Of a stretch of 15,396 nucleotides of DNA, positions 7,816 to 15,111 are shown piece by piece. The stretch's first letter is position 1. Every line of letters begins with the position of its first letter. The notes beneath the pieces are model-generated. The model was not told where the DNA came from and made no database searches. It saw only the letters and a program-made list of their open reading frames with translations. Source of the DNA: an uncultured Chthoniobacterales bacterium (GTDB taxonomy: Bacteria > Verrucomicrobiota > Verrucomicrobiae > Chthoniobacterales > UBA10450). The position numbers and the translations under genes were made by a program. The DNA lies in NCBI GenBank assembly GCA_955652855.1, contig CATPCN010000432.1, forward strand, positions 1-15,396, read 5' to 3'.

Positions 7816-7998
7816 ATGGGAGTTCCAAAACGCAAAACTTCGAAGATGCGATTGCGCACGCGCAAAGCCGCTAATCGCTGGCGCGCACCGTTGCTGAACA
7901 AATGTCCGCAGTGCGGAAGCGCCGTTGCATCGCATACGGCTTGTCCTTCCTGTGGGTATTACAAAGGACGTCAGGTTTTGACGGTCGAGGCGAAGTAA
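7816..7998 (+). CDS. rpmF: 50S ribosomal protein L32
   Basis: A 60-residue basic protein starting MGVPKRKTSKMRLRTRKAAN, the standard L32 N-terminus. The zinc-ribbon cysteine pairs CPQC (30-33) and CPSC (43-46) are intact, followed by GYYKGRQVLTVEAK. It is the zinc-binding form rather than the cysteine-free paralogue. The ATG at 7816 is chosen over a TTG nine bases earlier because the family starts at M-x-V-P-K. It lies between DUF177 and plsX, its usual position. Confidence 0.97.
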   Translation: MGVPKRKTSKMRLRTRKAANRWRAPLLNKCPQCGSAVASHTACPSCGYYKGRQVLTVEAK

Positions 7999-8086
7999 TC
8001 CGCGTTTTTGCCGCGGAGGAAGGCGGCTCAGGTATTCGATTTTTCGTTTTGCAATCGGCGCACGAAATTCGCAAAATCTCGCTTCG

Positions 8087-9118
8087 ATGAAAATCGCACT
8101 GGACGCAATGGGCGGCGATTTTGGTCCGCCAAATTTAGTGGGCGGCGCCGTCATGGCGCTGCGGGAATTTCCGCACATCAGCAAACTTTATCTCGTCGGC
8201 GATTCCGCGAAAATCGAAGCCGAGCTAAAAAAACATCGCTGCAAAGATCCGCGGATCGAGATTGTCCACGCGTCGCAGGTTGTGGAAATGAGCGATCGTG
8301 CGGTGGACGCGGTGCGGCGGAAAAAAGATTCCTCCATCAGCCGCGCTGTCGATCTTGTGAAAGATGGAAGAGCGGAGGCGGTCGTGAGCGCGGGGCACAC
8401 CGGCGCAGCGGTCGCAGCGACCACGATCAAACTGCGCACTTTGCCTGGAATCGATCGGCCGGGGATCGCGGCGATTCTTCCCACGGAAACGAATGTCTTT
8501 GTTTTAGTTGATGCTGGCGCGAACAGCGATGCGCGCCCCGATCACCTTGTGCAATACGCGATCATGGGCTCGGTTTATTCGCGCCACGTCCTCGGTTACG
8601 AAAATCCCACGGTCGGCCTCATGTCGATCGGCGATGAAGATGTCAAAGGCAATGAGATGACCAAGGAAGTTTTCAAGATGCTGAAGAAAAGCTCGCTCAA
8701 CTTCACGGGAAACATCGAGGGCCGTCATCTCTTCGAAGATCCGGTGGAAGTGGTGGTCTGCGACGGATTCGTCGGCAACGTGATTTTGAAAACGGCCGAA
8801 TCGATCTCGGTCGCAATTTTCCAATGGCTCAAGCACGAGCTGACACGCTCAATGAAGCGAATGGCGGGCGCTTATCTGGCGCGGCACGCATTTCACACGA
8901 TCAAGCGAAAGACAAACTACGAAGAGTACGGCGGCATGCCGCTGCTGGGCGTGAATGGAATTTGCATCATTGCGCACGGGGCGAGCACGCCCCTCGCGAT
9001 CAAAAATGCGTTGCGCGTCGCGGCCGAGGCAATTGAACAGCAGGTGAACCCGCATATCGTCGAGGAAGTCCGCCGCTACAATGAAACGACAGCCCCGCTC
9101 GAGCCCGCGCTCCGCTAA
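8087..9118 (+). CDS. plsX: Phosphate acyltransferase PlsX
   Basis: PlsX converts acyl-ACP to acyl-phosphate, the donor for PlsY in phosphatidic acid synthesis, working at the inner face of the membrane. The 343-residue product starts MKIALDAMGGDFGPPNLVGG and keeps GHTGAAVAA, FVLVDAGANSDARPDHLVQ, the GLMSIGDEDVKGNE block, NIEGRHLFEDPVEVVVCDGF and YGGMPLLGVNGICIIAHGAS, all strong PlsX signatures. The 88 bases upstream, after rpmF, hold no recognised site. The stop lies 38 bases inside fabH, so plsX and fabH are coupled. A motif copy at 8347-8356 encodes Val-Asp-Leu. Confidence 0.97.
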   Translation: MKIALDAMGGDFGPPNLVGGAVMALREFPHISKLYLVGDSAKIEAELKKHRCKDPRIEIVHASQVVEMSDRAVDAVRRKKDSSISRAVDLVKDGRAEAVVSAGHTGAAVAATTIKLRTLPGIDRPGIAAILPTETNVFVLVDAGANSDARPDHLVQYAIMGSVYSRHVLGYENPTVGLMSIGDEDVKGNEMTKEVFKMLKKSSLNFTGNIEGRHLFEDPVEVVVCDGFVGNVILKTAESISVAIFQWLKHELTRSMKRMAGAYLARHAFHTIKRKTNYEEYGGMPLLGVNGICIIAHGASTPLAIKNALRVAAEAIEQQVNPHIVEEVRRYNETTAPLEPALR

Positions 9119-10106
9119 ACTGCGGCGCACTGTCTCCATCATCGGCACCGGCAGTTACGTGCCGGAGAAAATTTTAACGAATGCCGATCTGTCGCGCATC
9201 GTCGACACGAGCGACAAATGGATCACAACGCGCACTGGCATCAAGGAGCGACGCGTCGCCGCGAAAGACGAACAAACCAGCGACATGGCGACAAAGGCCG
9301 CGTTCAAAGCGATGGAGCAGGCAAAAATTTCAGCGAAGGAGATTGACCTCATTCTCGTCGCTACGGCCACGCCTGACATGGTGTTTCCGGCGACCGCTTG
9401 TTTTGTTCAGCGGAAAATCGGCGCAACGAAGGCCGCATGTCTCGATATTTCCGCGGCGTGCGCCGGGTTCCTTTTCGGCGTCGAAATTGCGCAGCAATTT
9501 ATCACGTCGCACACCTACGACACCGTGCTCGTGATCGGCGCGGAAAAACTCACCTCCATCACCAACTGGACCGATCGCAACACGTGCGTGCTATTTGGGG
9601 ACGGCGCCGGCGCGGCGATTTTGCGACATCGCGGCGAAGGCGCGCACGGCGTCATCAGCACGCACATCGGCAGCGATGGACAATTCGCTGACATTCTCTT
9701 TATGCCCGGCGGGGGGAGCCGGACTCCGATTACGCGCGAAAACGCGGACAAAAATTTACAGACGATTCACATGGTCGGTAAGGACGTTTACAAGCAAGCC
9801 GTTGTCGCCATGCTGAACGCGTCCCAAAAAGCGCTCGAGCAAGCGGGGCTCAGCATCGACGACATTGCCTGCGTTATTCCGCACCAGGCGAACGTGCGCA
9901 TCATCGAAGCGATCGCCGATCGGTTGAAAATTCCGCTCGAGAAATTTTATGTGAATCTCGATCGCTACGGCAACACTTCGGCGGCCGCGGTCGCGATCGC
10001 GCTCGATGAAGCGAATCGCAGTGGGCGCATCAAGCATGGCGATTATGTGCTCATGGTCGTTTTCGGCGGCGGCCTCACCTGGGCGAGCACTGTGATCGAA
10101 TGGTGA
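9081..10106 (+). CDS. fabH: Beta-ketoacyl-ACP synthase III
   Basis: FabH starts type II fatty-acid synthesis by condensing acetyl-CoA with malonyl-ACP. The 341-residue product has the full catalytic triad: Cys127 in DISAACAGF, His268 in VIPHQAN and Asn298 in YGNTSAA. TGSYVPEKILTNADLS, the TSDKWITTRTGI segment and the C-terminal GGGLTWAS are typical. The start overlaps plsX by 38 bases and adds a basic extension (MKRQPRSSPRSAKLRR) before the usual first strand; a shorter form is possible but no better-placed ATG is seen. The stop is followed at once by a short repeat region. Confidence 0.97.
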   Translation: MKRQPRSSPRSAKLRRTVSIIGTGSYVPEKILTNADLSRIVDTSDKWITTRTGIKERRVAAKDEQTSDMATKAAFKAMEQAKISAKEIDLILVATATPDMVFPATACFVQRKIGATKAACLDISAACAGFLFGVEIAQQFITSHTYDTVLVIGAEKLTSITNWTDRNTCVLFGDGAGAAILRHRGEGAHGVISTHIGSDGQFADILFMPGGGSRTPITRENADKNLQTIHMVGKDVYKQAVVAMLNASQKALEQAGLSIDDIACVIPHQANVRIIEAIADRLKIPLEKFYVNLDRYGNTSAAAVAIALDEANRSGRIKHGDYVLMVVFGGGLTWASTVIEW

Positions 10107-10113
10107 GGCAACA

Positions 10114-10199
10114 GTTGAGAGTTTTTAGTTGAGAGTTGAGGGACGAGAACTTAGGGCCGTTTTTTGTATGAACTCTCAACACTCAACTCTCAACTCTGA
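10114..10199. repeat. AGTTGAGAGT-type inverted repeat spanning the fabH-tatD junction
   Basis: The left part holds GTTGAGAGTT (10114-10123) and GTTGAGAGTTGAG (10128-10140). The right part holds the exact complements AACTCTCAAC (10171-10180) and CTCAACTCTCAAC (10182-10194). The arms could fold into a long stem around a loop of about 30-40 bases. The element runs into the 5' end of tatD and supplies its most likely start codon. It is built from a short unit, like simple-sequence intergenic repeats. Confidence 0.8.
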
Positions 10200-11070
10200 A
10201 CTGATAGAAACTCACGCGCATCTCGATTATCCCGACTTTGCAGCGGACTTCGATAATGTGCTGCGCCGCGCCAACGAAGCGGGCGTAACGCGCATCATCA
10301 CGATCGGTACTTCAATCGAAAGCAGCCGGCGCGCTGTCGATCTTGCCGAAAAAAATCCGAACATCTTCGCGATCATCGGCGTTCATCCCACTTATGTCGA
10401 TGAGACGGCGGAGGATGTGATCACGCCGCTGCGTGAGCTCGCGAAAAATCCGCGCGTCGTCGCGATTGGCGAAGCCGGTCTCGACTATCATCGTCTGCCG
10501 AGCGTGGAATTGGCCAAGGAACGCAATACACAAGTGACACGAGTTGTTGCCCAAGCGCTCCAATATACGACCGAAGAAGAGATCGAGGCGGGCATTCACG
10601 ACGGCGCTTACAAATCGAAACAAGCGAGTTTGTTTGAACAGCAACTCGATTTGGCAGTTGAGCTCGGCCTTAACGTCGTTATTCATCAGCGCGATGCGTG
10701 GAACGACACGCTGGAGATCATGCGGCCTTACGCCGAAAAATTGCGCGGCGTATTTCATTGTTTCGGCGGCTCGCTCGAACAGGCGAATGAAGTTGTTGAT
10801 CTTGGCCACCTTGTCTCCTTCACGGGAATTGTGACTTTCAAGAACGGCACAGCCGTGCGAGACGTCGCCGCACAAATGCCGCTGTGGAAATTCATGGTGG
10901 AAACAGATTGTCCATATCTCGCGCCCGTCCCGTTCCGCGGAAAACGCTGCGAACCCGCGCACACGCGCATCGTTGCCGAAACAATCGCGGTCGCGCGCGG
11001 CGTTTCGCTGGACGACGTTGCCGAAATGACAACCCAAACCGCGGAAGAGTTTTTCAGATTTAACCGTTGA
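10168..11070 (+). CDS. TatD-family metal-dependent hydrolase/DNase
   Basis: The 300-residue product has the TatD metal site: ETHAHLD (His16, His18), GEAGLDYH (Glu102), VIHQRDA (His173), VFHCFGG (His197) and VETDCPYLAPVPFRGKR (Asp247). TatD proteins are TIM-barrel nucleases or amidohydrolases acting in DNA repair and quality control. Two things are odd. About 40 extra residues (roughly 112-153, rich in Glu, Gln and Lys) separate GLDYH from the FEQQLDLAVELGL helix, where most members have a short loop. The first eleven residues (MNSQHSTLNSE) are encoded by the upstream repeat, while the family normally starts about where LIETHAHLD begins. An ATG/GTG upstream at 10129 is even further inside the repeat. 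A motif copy is at 10335-10344. Downstream, the L,D-transpeptidase gene follows within 11 bases. Confidence 0.9.
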   Translation: MNSQHSTLNSELIETHAHLDYPDFAADFDNVLRRANEAGVTRIITIGTSIESSRRAVDLAEKNPNIFAIIGVHPTYVDETAEDVITPLRELAKNPRVVAIGEAGLDYHRLPSVELAKERNTQVTRVVAQALQYTTEEEIEAGIHDGAYKSKQASLFEQQLDLAVELGLNVVIHQRDAWNDTLEIMRPYAEKLRGVFHCFGGSLEQANEVVDLGHLVSFTGIVTFKNGTAVRDVAAQMPLWKFMVETDCPYLAPVPFRGKRCEPAHTRIVAETIAVARGVSLDDVAEMTTQTAEEFFRFNR

Positions 11071-11072
11071 TC

Positions 11073-11097
11073 AAGATCGACATGTGTAAGATCGACA
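11073..11097 (+). repeat. Two direct AAGATCGACA words at the tatD / L,D-transpeptidase junction
   Basis: Exact copies at 11073-11082 and 11088-11097 stand in the same orientation with 5 bases between them. The final A of the first is the A of the ATG at 11082; the second encodes Lys-Ile-Asp at residues 3-5 of the transpeptidase. This is the only close pair in the window. Confidence 0.85.
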
Positions 11098-11699
11098 ATT
11101 TTGCTCGGGCGCTCGGCTTGCTCGCTATCGCTCTTGTGATCGCGTCGTGTGCCACGCCGGACAAGCAGCATCACGTCGTGGTCAGCGTGCGCGAACAAAA
11201 ACTCGCGCTGCTCGAAAAGGGAACGCTGGTCGCGACATTCCCGATTTCGACTTCCAAATTCGGACTGGGCGATCGGCGCGGAAGTTGTCGCACGCCGCTC
11301 GGCGAATTAGAAGTCGCGGATAAAATCGGCGATGCCGCTCCGGCCGGCACAGTTTTCAAGAATCGACGTCGCACGGGCGAAGTCGTGGTTCCAAACTCGC
11401 CGGGCCGGGATCCGATTGTGACGCGGATTATCTGGCTGCGTGGACGCGAAGCGCAAAACGCGAACGCATTTGCGCGCGACATTTACATTCACGGCACGCC
11501 GGAGGAACGGAACCTCGGCTTGCCCGTGAGCTACGGATGCATCCGCATGCGATCCACCGATATCATCAAGCTTTATGCACTGGTCGGGCGCGGCGCGCAG
11601 GTGACGATTGTCGATCTTCCGCTCGCATCGATCGTTCCGGGAATGAGTTCGGCCTCGCAAATGGCGTCAACGAACAAGGCGACTACGGTGATTCGTTAG
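11082..11699 (+). CDS. L,D-transpeptidase (YkuD) lipoprotein
   Basis: The 205-residue product starts MCKIDNFARALGLLAIALVI followed by ASC: a lipoprotein signal with lipobox I-A-S-C and lipidated Cys23, so it should be membrane-anchored in the periplasm. The YkuD domain covers about residues 30-178. It has the nucleophile region with His137 in YIHGTPEE and Cys153 in SYGCIRM, plus the conserved RTPLGELEVAD strand. Such enzymes form 3-3 peptidoglycan cross-links or attach lipoproteins. A TTG at 11067 overlapping the tatD stop would add five residues (MIKID); the ATG gives the shorter signal peptide. A motif copy at 11609-11618 encodes Val-Asp-Leu. It is convergent with gmd with 3 bases between stops. 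Confidence 0.9.
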   Translation: MCKIDNFARALGLLAIALVIASCATPDKQHHVVVSVREQKLALLEKGTLVATFPISTSKFGLGDRRGSCRTPLGELEVADKIGDAAPAGTVFKNRRRTGEVVVPNSPGRDPIVTRIIWLRGREAQNANAFARDIYIHGTPEERNLGLPVSYGCIRMRSTDIIKLYALVGRGAQVTIVDLPLASIVPGMSSASQMASTNKATTVIR

Positions 11700-11702
11700 G
11701 CA

Positions 11703-12716
11703 TCACGGCAATTTGCCGAGATTCTCCTGTGCGCTTCTGCGCGAAATCGCTTCCAGGTCCGCGTTCACCATGATCCGGACCAGCTCGGGAAAGCGCACTT
11801 TCGGTTCCCACCCGAGAATCCTTTTCGCTTTCGACGCGTCGCCCATCAACAAATCCACCTCGGCGGGACGCTCGTAGCGCTTGTCGTGCTTGACGTAATC
11901 TTTCCAGTCAAGATCGACATGACCGAAGGCCGCTTCGACAAATTCGCGCACGGTATGCGTCTCGCCGGTTGCGAGCACAAAATCGTCGCCTTCGTCCTGT
12001 TGCAGAATGCGCCACATGCCTTCGACGTACTCGGGCGCATAACCCCAATCGCGTTTTGCCTCGAGATTGCCCAGAAATAATTCCTTTTGCAGTCCATTTT
12101 TGATTGCAGCGACGGCTCGCGAAATTTTGCGCGTAACAAATGTTTCACCGCGCCGCGGGCTTTCATGATTAAAAAGAATGCCGCTGCTTGCGCGCAATCC
12201 GTAGCTCTCGCGATAATTCACCGTCGCCCAGTGAGCGAAAACCTTGGCCACACCGTAGGGGCTGCGCGGCCAAAAGGGCGTCTTCTCGGCCTGCGGAACT
12301 TCCTGTGCTTTGCCGAACATCTCGCTGCTCGACGCTTGATAAAATCGCGATCGGATGCCGGCCTCACGAATCGCTTCGAGAATCCGAATCGTACCGATGG
12401 CCGTTACATCGGAAGTGTATTCCGGAATATCGAAGCTGACGCGCACATGACTTTGCGCGCCGAGATGATAAACCTCGTCCGGCTTCAATTCGTAAAGCAA
12501 TTTCACAAGGTTCACCGAATCGGCGAGATCGCCGTAATGCAGAAAAAGCCGCACGCCGTTGATGTGCGGATCGGCGTAAAGATGATCGATGCGCGAAGTG
12601 TTAAAGGTGCTGGCGCGCCGAATGATGCCGTGGACTTCGTAGCCTTTCTCGAGCAACAGATCGGCCATATAACTTCCATCCTGGCCAGTGATCCCGGTGA
12701 TGAGCGCGCGTGTCAT
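11703..12716 (-). CDS. gmd: GDP-mannose 4,6-dehydratase
   Basis: Gmd converts GDP-D-mannose to GDP-4-keto-6-deoxy-D-mannose, the precursor of GDP-fucose, rhamnose and related sugars for O-antigen or exopolysaccharide. The 337-residue extended-SDR product shows the NADP loop GITGQDGSY (8-16), [39 protein letters not shown], the catalytic set SSSEMFG (Ser130, Glu132) and YGVAK (Tyr154, Lys158), then [33 protein letters not shown] is diagnostic of Gmd among SDRs. The ATG overlaps a motif copy immediately upstream; another copy lies inside at 11910-11919 (Val-Asp-Leu). No fcl or GDP-sugar reductase is adjacent. It follows rph by 47 bases on the same strand. Confidence 0.95.
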   Translation of the reverse strand: MTRALITGITGQDGSYMADLLLEKGYEVHGIIRRASTFNTSRIDHLYADPHINGVRLFLHYGDLADSVNLVKLLYELKPDEVYHLGAQSHVRVSFDIPEYTSDVTAIGTIRILEAIREAGIRSRFYQASSSEMFGKAQEVPQAEKTPFWPRSPYGVAKVFAHWATVNYRESYGLRASSGILFNHESPRRGETFVTRKISRAVAAIKNGLQKELFLGNLEAKRDWGYAPEYVEGMWRILQQDEGDDFVLATGETHTVREFVEAAFGHVDLDWKDYVKHDKRYERPAEVDLLMGDASKAKRILGWEPKVRFPELVRIMVNADLEAISRRSAQENLGKLP

Positions 12717-12725
12717 GTCGATCTT
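12716..12725 (-). repeat. AAGATCGACA word fused to the gmd start codon
   Basis: Reading on the minus strand, the 10-mer ends in the A of the gmd ATG (12714-12716), giving AAGATCGAC-ATG. Nine of its ten bases are non-coding. Confidence 0.85.
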
Positions 12726-12763
12726 GCGCTTTAGCTTATCGAATCCGGCGCGGCAAATTATTT

Positions 12764-13522
12764 TTAGCCCGCGGGCGAGACAACCATTAAGCGAGCAAGC
12801 ACTGCGCGTTGCGCCGCGATCAACTCGGCGATGCCCTTGCGCGCGAGCTCCATCATCTCGGTGAGTTGCGCTTGTGAAAAGGTGGCTTCTTCACCGGAGC
12901 CTTGCACTTCAACAAAGTCACCGTCTTCCGTCGCGACCAGGTTAAAATCGACGGTGACTGCTTTGTCCTCTTCGTAATTAAGATCGACAATCGCCGCGCC
13001 GTCGATGACGCCGGCACTCACCGCGGCAACAAGTTTTCGGATCGGTGAAGCAGCGATCTTTTTATCTTCGACAAGTTTTCGACAGGCAATCGCAACGGCA
13101 AGACTAGCGCCGGTGATCGCAGCGGTGCGCGTGCCGCCATCGGCTTGCAGCACATCGCAATCGACCCACATCGTGCGCGGCCCAAGTTTTTCAAGATCGA
13201 CAACTGCGCGCAACGATCGGCCGATCAATCGCTGAATTTCTGTGCTGCGACCATCAACGCGACCTTTCGAGATGTCGCGTGGTTTGCGCGTGGTCGTTGA
13301 GTACGGAAGCATCGAATACTCTGCGCTGAGCCAGCCGCCGGTGATCCCGCCACTGCGGGACTCTTTCATCCAGCGCGGTACTGTCTCTTCGATCATGACG
13401 CCGCAAATGACTCGCGTGTTGCCCATCGAAATCAAAACTGAACCGCTGGCATGCGGCGCGATGCCGAGCTCAAACGTGACCGGGCGGATTTGCTCGGGCG
13501 TGCGACCATCGCTGCGTGGCAT
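12764..13522 (-). CDS. rph: Ribonuclease PH
   Basis: RNase PH trims tRNA 3' ends by phosphorolysis. The 252-residue product carries the full family pattern: [11 protein letters not shown], the [15 protein letters not shown] strand, [14 protein letters not shown], phosphate-site [40 protein letters not shown], and the catalytic-acid region [17 protein letters not shown] followed by [11 protein letters not shown]. It is slightly longer than the 238-residue E. coli enzyme. Motif copies at 12980-12989 and 13193-13202 both encode Val-Asp-Leu, and a third is 28 bases upstream of the start. A damaged second copy of this gene lies about 1.5 kb away. Confidence 0.97.
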   Translation of the reverse strand: MPRSDGRTPEQIRPVTFELGIAPHASGSVLISMGNTRVICGVMIEETVPRWMKESRSGGITGGWLSAEYSMLPYSTTTRKPRDISKGRVDGRSTEIQRLIGRSLRAVVDLEKLGPRTMWVDCDVLQADGGTRTAAITGASLAVAIACRKLVEDKKIAASPIRKLVAAVSAGVIDGAAIVDLNYEEDKAVTVDFNLVATEDGDFVEVQGSGEEATFSQAQLTEMMELARKGIAELIAAQRAVLARLMVVSPAG

Positions 13523-13688
13523 GTCGCAACGCTAAATGCTGATGAATACTTGTCGATCTTATCGTTGGCCAGGCAACAATGCCTACGTGAGTGCAGGGTT
13601 GTTTTCGCAACCGGACTTGGATTAGACTTCATACACAAAAAAACACTAAATCGGCCGCAGCCGACCTGCTGATCATTTCATTCAATCT
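13523..13688. promoter_or_regulatory. Divergent intergenic region upstream of rph
   Basis: These 166 bases separate rph (minus) from the frameshifted plus-strand gene and should hold both promoters. Visible items are an AAGATCGACA copy (reverse strand, 13551-13560) and two small hairpins: AGGC/GCCT at 13571-13584, and GGTTG/CAACC at 13597-13612 with a TTTTCG loop. No clear -35/-10 pair is seen. Confidence 0.4.
13551..13560 (-). repeat. AAGATCGACA word upstream of rph
   Basis: An exact copy on the rph strand, 28 bases before its ATG, wholly non-coding. Confidence 0.85.
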
Positions 13689-14343
13689 ATGCGAACTCTG
13701 TACAAGCTACCTTGGCTGCTGACAGTTCCGATGCTTCTGTACGCGCAGGAACAAAGCTCCGAGACCCAGCGATTCCCGTCGCCAGACAAGAAATGGGAAT
13801 ATCGTGTAATCAATGAAACCGCGGTGCTCGTGAGCACAGGTTCTACGACGCCTGTTCTAAGTCTGAGCGAAGAAGGGGATACACTGCGGGTCGAGACAGC
13901 GAAGCTCGTGTGGTCTCCGGATTCGCGGCGTTTCGCGCTTCAATTACCGGTCCGGCGGCAAATACTACGCCTGCGACCTTTATGAACTTGCGGGAACGAC
14001 ATGGAAGAAGTTGCCGGAGCTGGTCGAGAACGCCCAGCCTGTGGACCAGATCATCAAACGCTCACTACGCAAACAGTTGAAGCGTCTCGGCACGAATGAG
14101 GATGCCCTCAATTCGGTGATGACCGTCTGGCGGGTTCGCCGTTGGGTCGACAACGACACCTTCGAGGGATACGCCGGTGACGCACGGCGCGTGATGGTTC
14201 ACGAGAATGATGAAGACTGGGAATATCTCGGATGCGCCGTGTTGTTCAGGGGCAAATGCGATAATCGCGGCGGCTGGAAAGTCGTCGCGAGCCGCCAATT
14301 ATCCGACGCCGAGGACGAGAAGATTAGCAAAGGAGAGGACTAA
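13689..14343 (+). pseudogene. Secreted protein of unknown function, split by a single-base frameshift
   Basis: Frame one from the ATG at 13689 starts MRTLYKLPWLLTVPMLLYAQ, a signal peptide. It continues through FPSPDKKWEYRV and LVWSPDSRRFA, then becomes a non-protein-like tail ending at 13985. Dropping the C at 13938 restores a smooth frame, FNYRSGGKYYACDLYELAGT, which runs into LPELVENAQPVDQIIKRSL and on to the TAA at 14341-14343. The rebuilt product would be about 217 residues. The repeated SPD-x(2-3)-aromatic segments resemble TolB/WD40-like beta-propeller blades; the C-terminal half (residues about 120-217) is charged and unrecognised. The function is unknown. This may be a true lesion or a base-call error. 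The position next to two gene remnants favours real decay. Confidence 0.65.
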
Positions 14344-14398
14344 CTGGAGTGTTCGCAGACGTGCGATAATGCTGGCCTAACGAGCCACTAACGGAAAA

Positions 14399-14504
14399 TT
14401 ATCCATTCACCACGGTCCCCACCGTTTGGATGTAACACCTGCCCAGTCATGTAGGACGAATCATCCGATGCGAGAAAAACGTAACTCGGCGCGATTTCTC
14501 CCGG
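14399..14504 (-). pseudogene. C-terminal remnant of a short-chain dehydrogenase/reductase
   Basis: Read on the minus strand the segment gives PGEIAPSYVFLASDDSSYMT, then GQVLHPNGG. This is the near-invariant C-terminal end of classical SDRs of the glucose/3-oxoacyl dehydrogenase type. Removing one G from the run of four C's at 14417-14420 restores the standard ending TVVNG and a TAA stop (14399-14401). Everything upstream of the PGEIAP segment, including the NAD loop and the catalytic Tyr, is missing and replaced by the rph fragment. It is a dead fragment, not a gene. Confidence 0.75.
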
Positions 14505-14994
14505 CTAACTCCGGCGACCAGCTTCCGGATTAGCGGCGCATCGACTTTTTTTTCTTTGGCCAGTTTTCGACACGCGACTGCAACAGCGAGACTGGCGCCG
14601 GTAATTGCCGCGTTCCGCCATCCGCTTGCAGCACATCGCAGTCCACCCACATGGTGCGCGCTTCGAGTTTTTCGAGATCGACAACTGCGCGCAGCGAGCA
14701 GCCAATGAGTCGCTGAATTTCTGTGCTGCGACCGTCGACTCTGCCTCTGCTGATGTCGCGCGGTTTACGCGTCTGCGTGGAATACGGAAGCATCGAATAT
14801 TCGGCGCTGAGCCAGCCGCCCGTGACGTTTTGCTCTTTCATCCAGCGCGGCACCGCTTCTTCGATCATGACACCACAAATGACGCGCGTGTTGCCCATCG
14901 CGACGAGGACCGATCCGCTTGCGTGCGGCGCAATGCCCAACTCAAATGTGACGGGACGAATTTGAGAAGAGGCACGACCGTCGGCGCGTTGCAT
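14505..14994 (-). pseudogene. Truncated, frameshifted second copy of ribonuclease PH
   Basis: From the ATG at 14994 the minus strand reads [20 protein letters not shown] and stays very close to the intact rph protein through [12 protein letters not shown]. There a 7-base deletion (near 14610) shifts the frame. The similarity continues in another frame as [20 protein letters not shown] and [10 protein letters not shown], then stops at about 14505. The catalytic-acid segment and the last third are absent. Differences from intact rph in the first 130 residues are mostly silent at DNA level (numerous third-position changes), so the copy evolved as a working gene before it broke. It is in direct orientation with rph. 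Confidence 0.9.
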
Positions 14995-15001
14995 ACTGCA
15001 A

Positions 15002-15072
15002 TTGTAGGGCAGGCGCTTCGGCTGCCAACCAAAACATCGGCAAGGTTGCCGCGGCGACCGCTTGCCCTACAA
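15002..15072. repeat. Short inverted repeat (TGTAGGGCAGGCG type)
   Basis: TTGTAGGGCAGGCG at 15002-15015 is mirrored by CGCTTGCCCTACAA at 15059-15072, with one mismatch over 14 bases. The interior of about 43 bases includes smaller GGC/GCC pairings. It sits just upstream of the rph remnant. Size and clean ends suggest a non-coding miniature repeat rather than a terminator: it has no T-run. Confidence 0.7.
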
Positions 15073-15111
15073 CATCTGAGCCCGCGGCAGGGCAAAAAAT
15101 TGAAGAAAATA

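Noticed and set aside
7999..8020. Possible terminator after rpmF (CCGCG...CGCGG)
   Set aside because: Only a 5-bp stem and no T-run after it; rpmF and plsX are normally co-transcribed.
10312..11037. 241-residue open frame on the - strand across tatD
   Set aside because: Antisense to a gene with complete metal-site motifs; composition rich in Arg, His and Cys, with no family resemblance.
12087..12734. 215-residue open frame on the + strand across gmd
   Set aside because: Antisense shadow of gmd, whose catalytic motifs are unambiguous.
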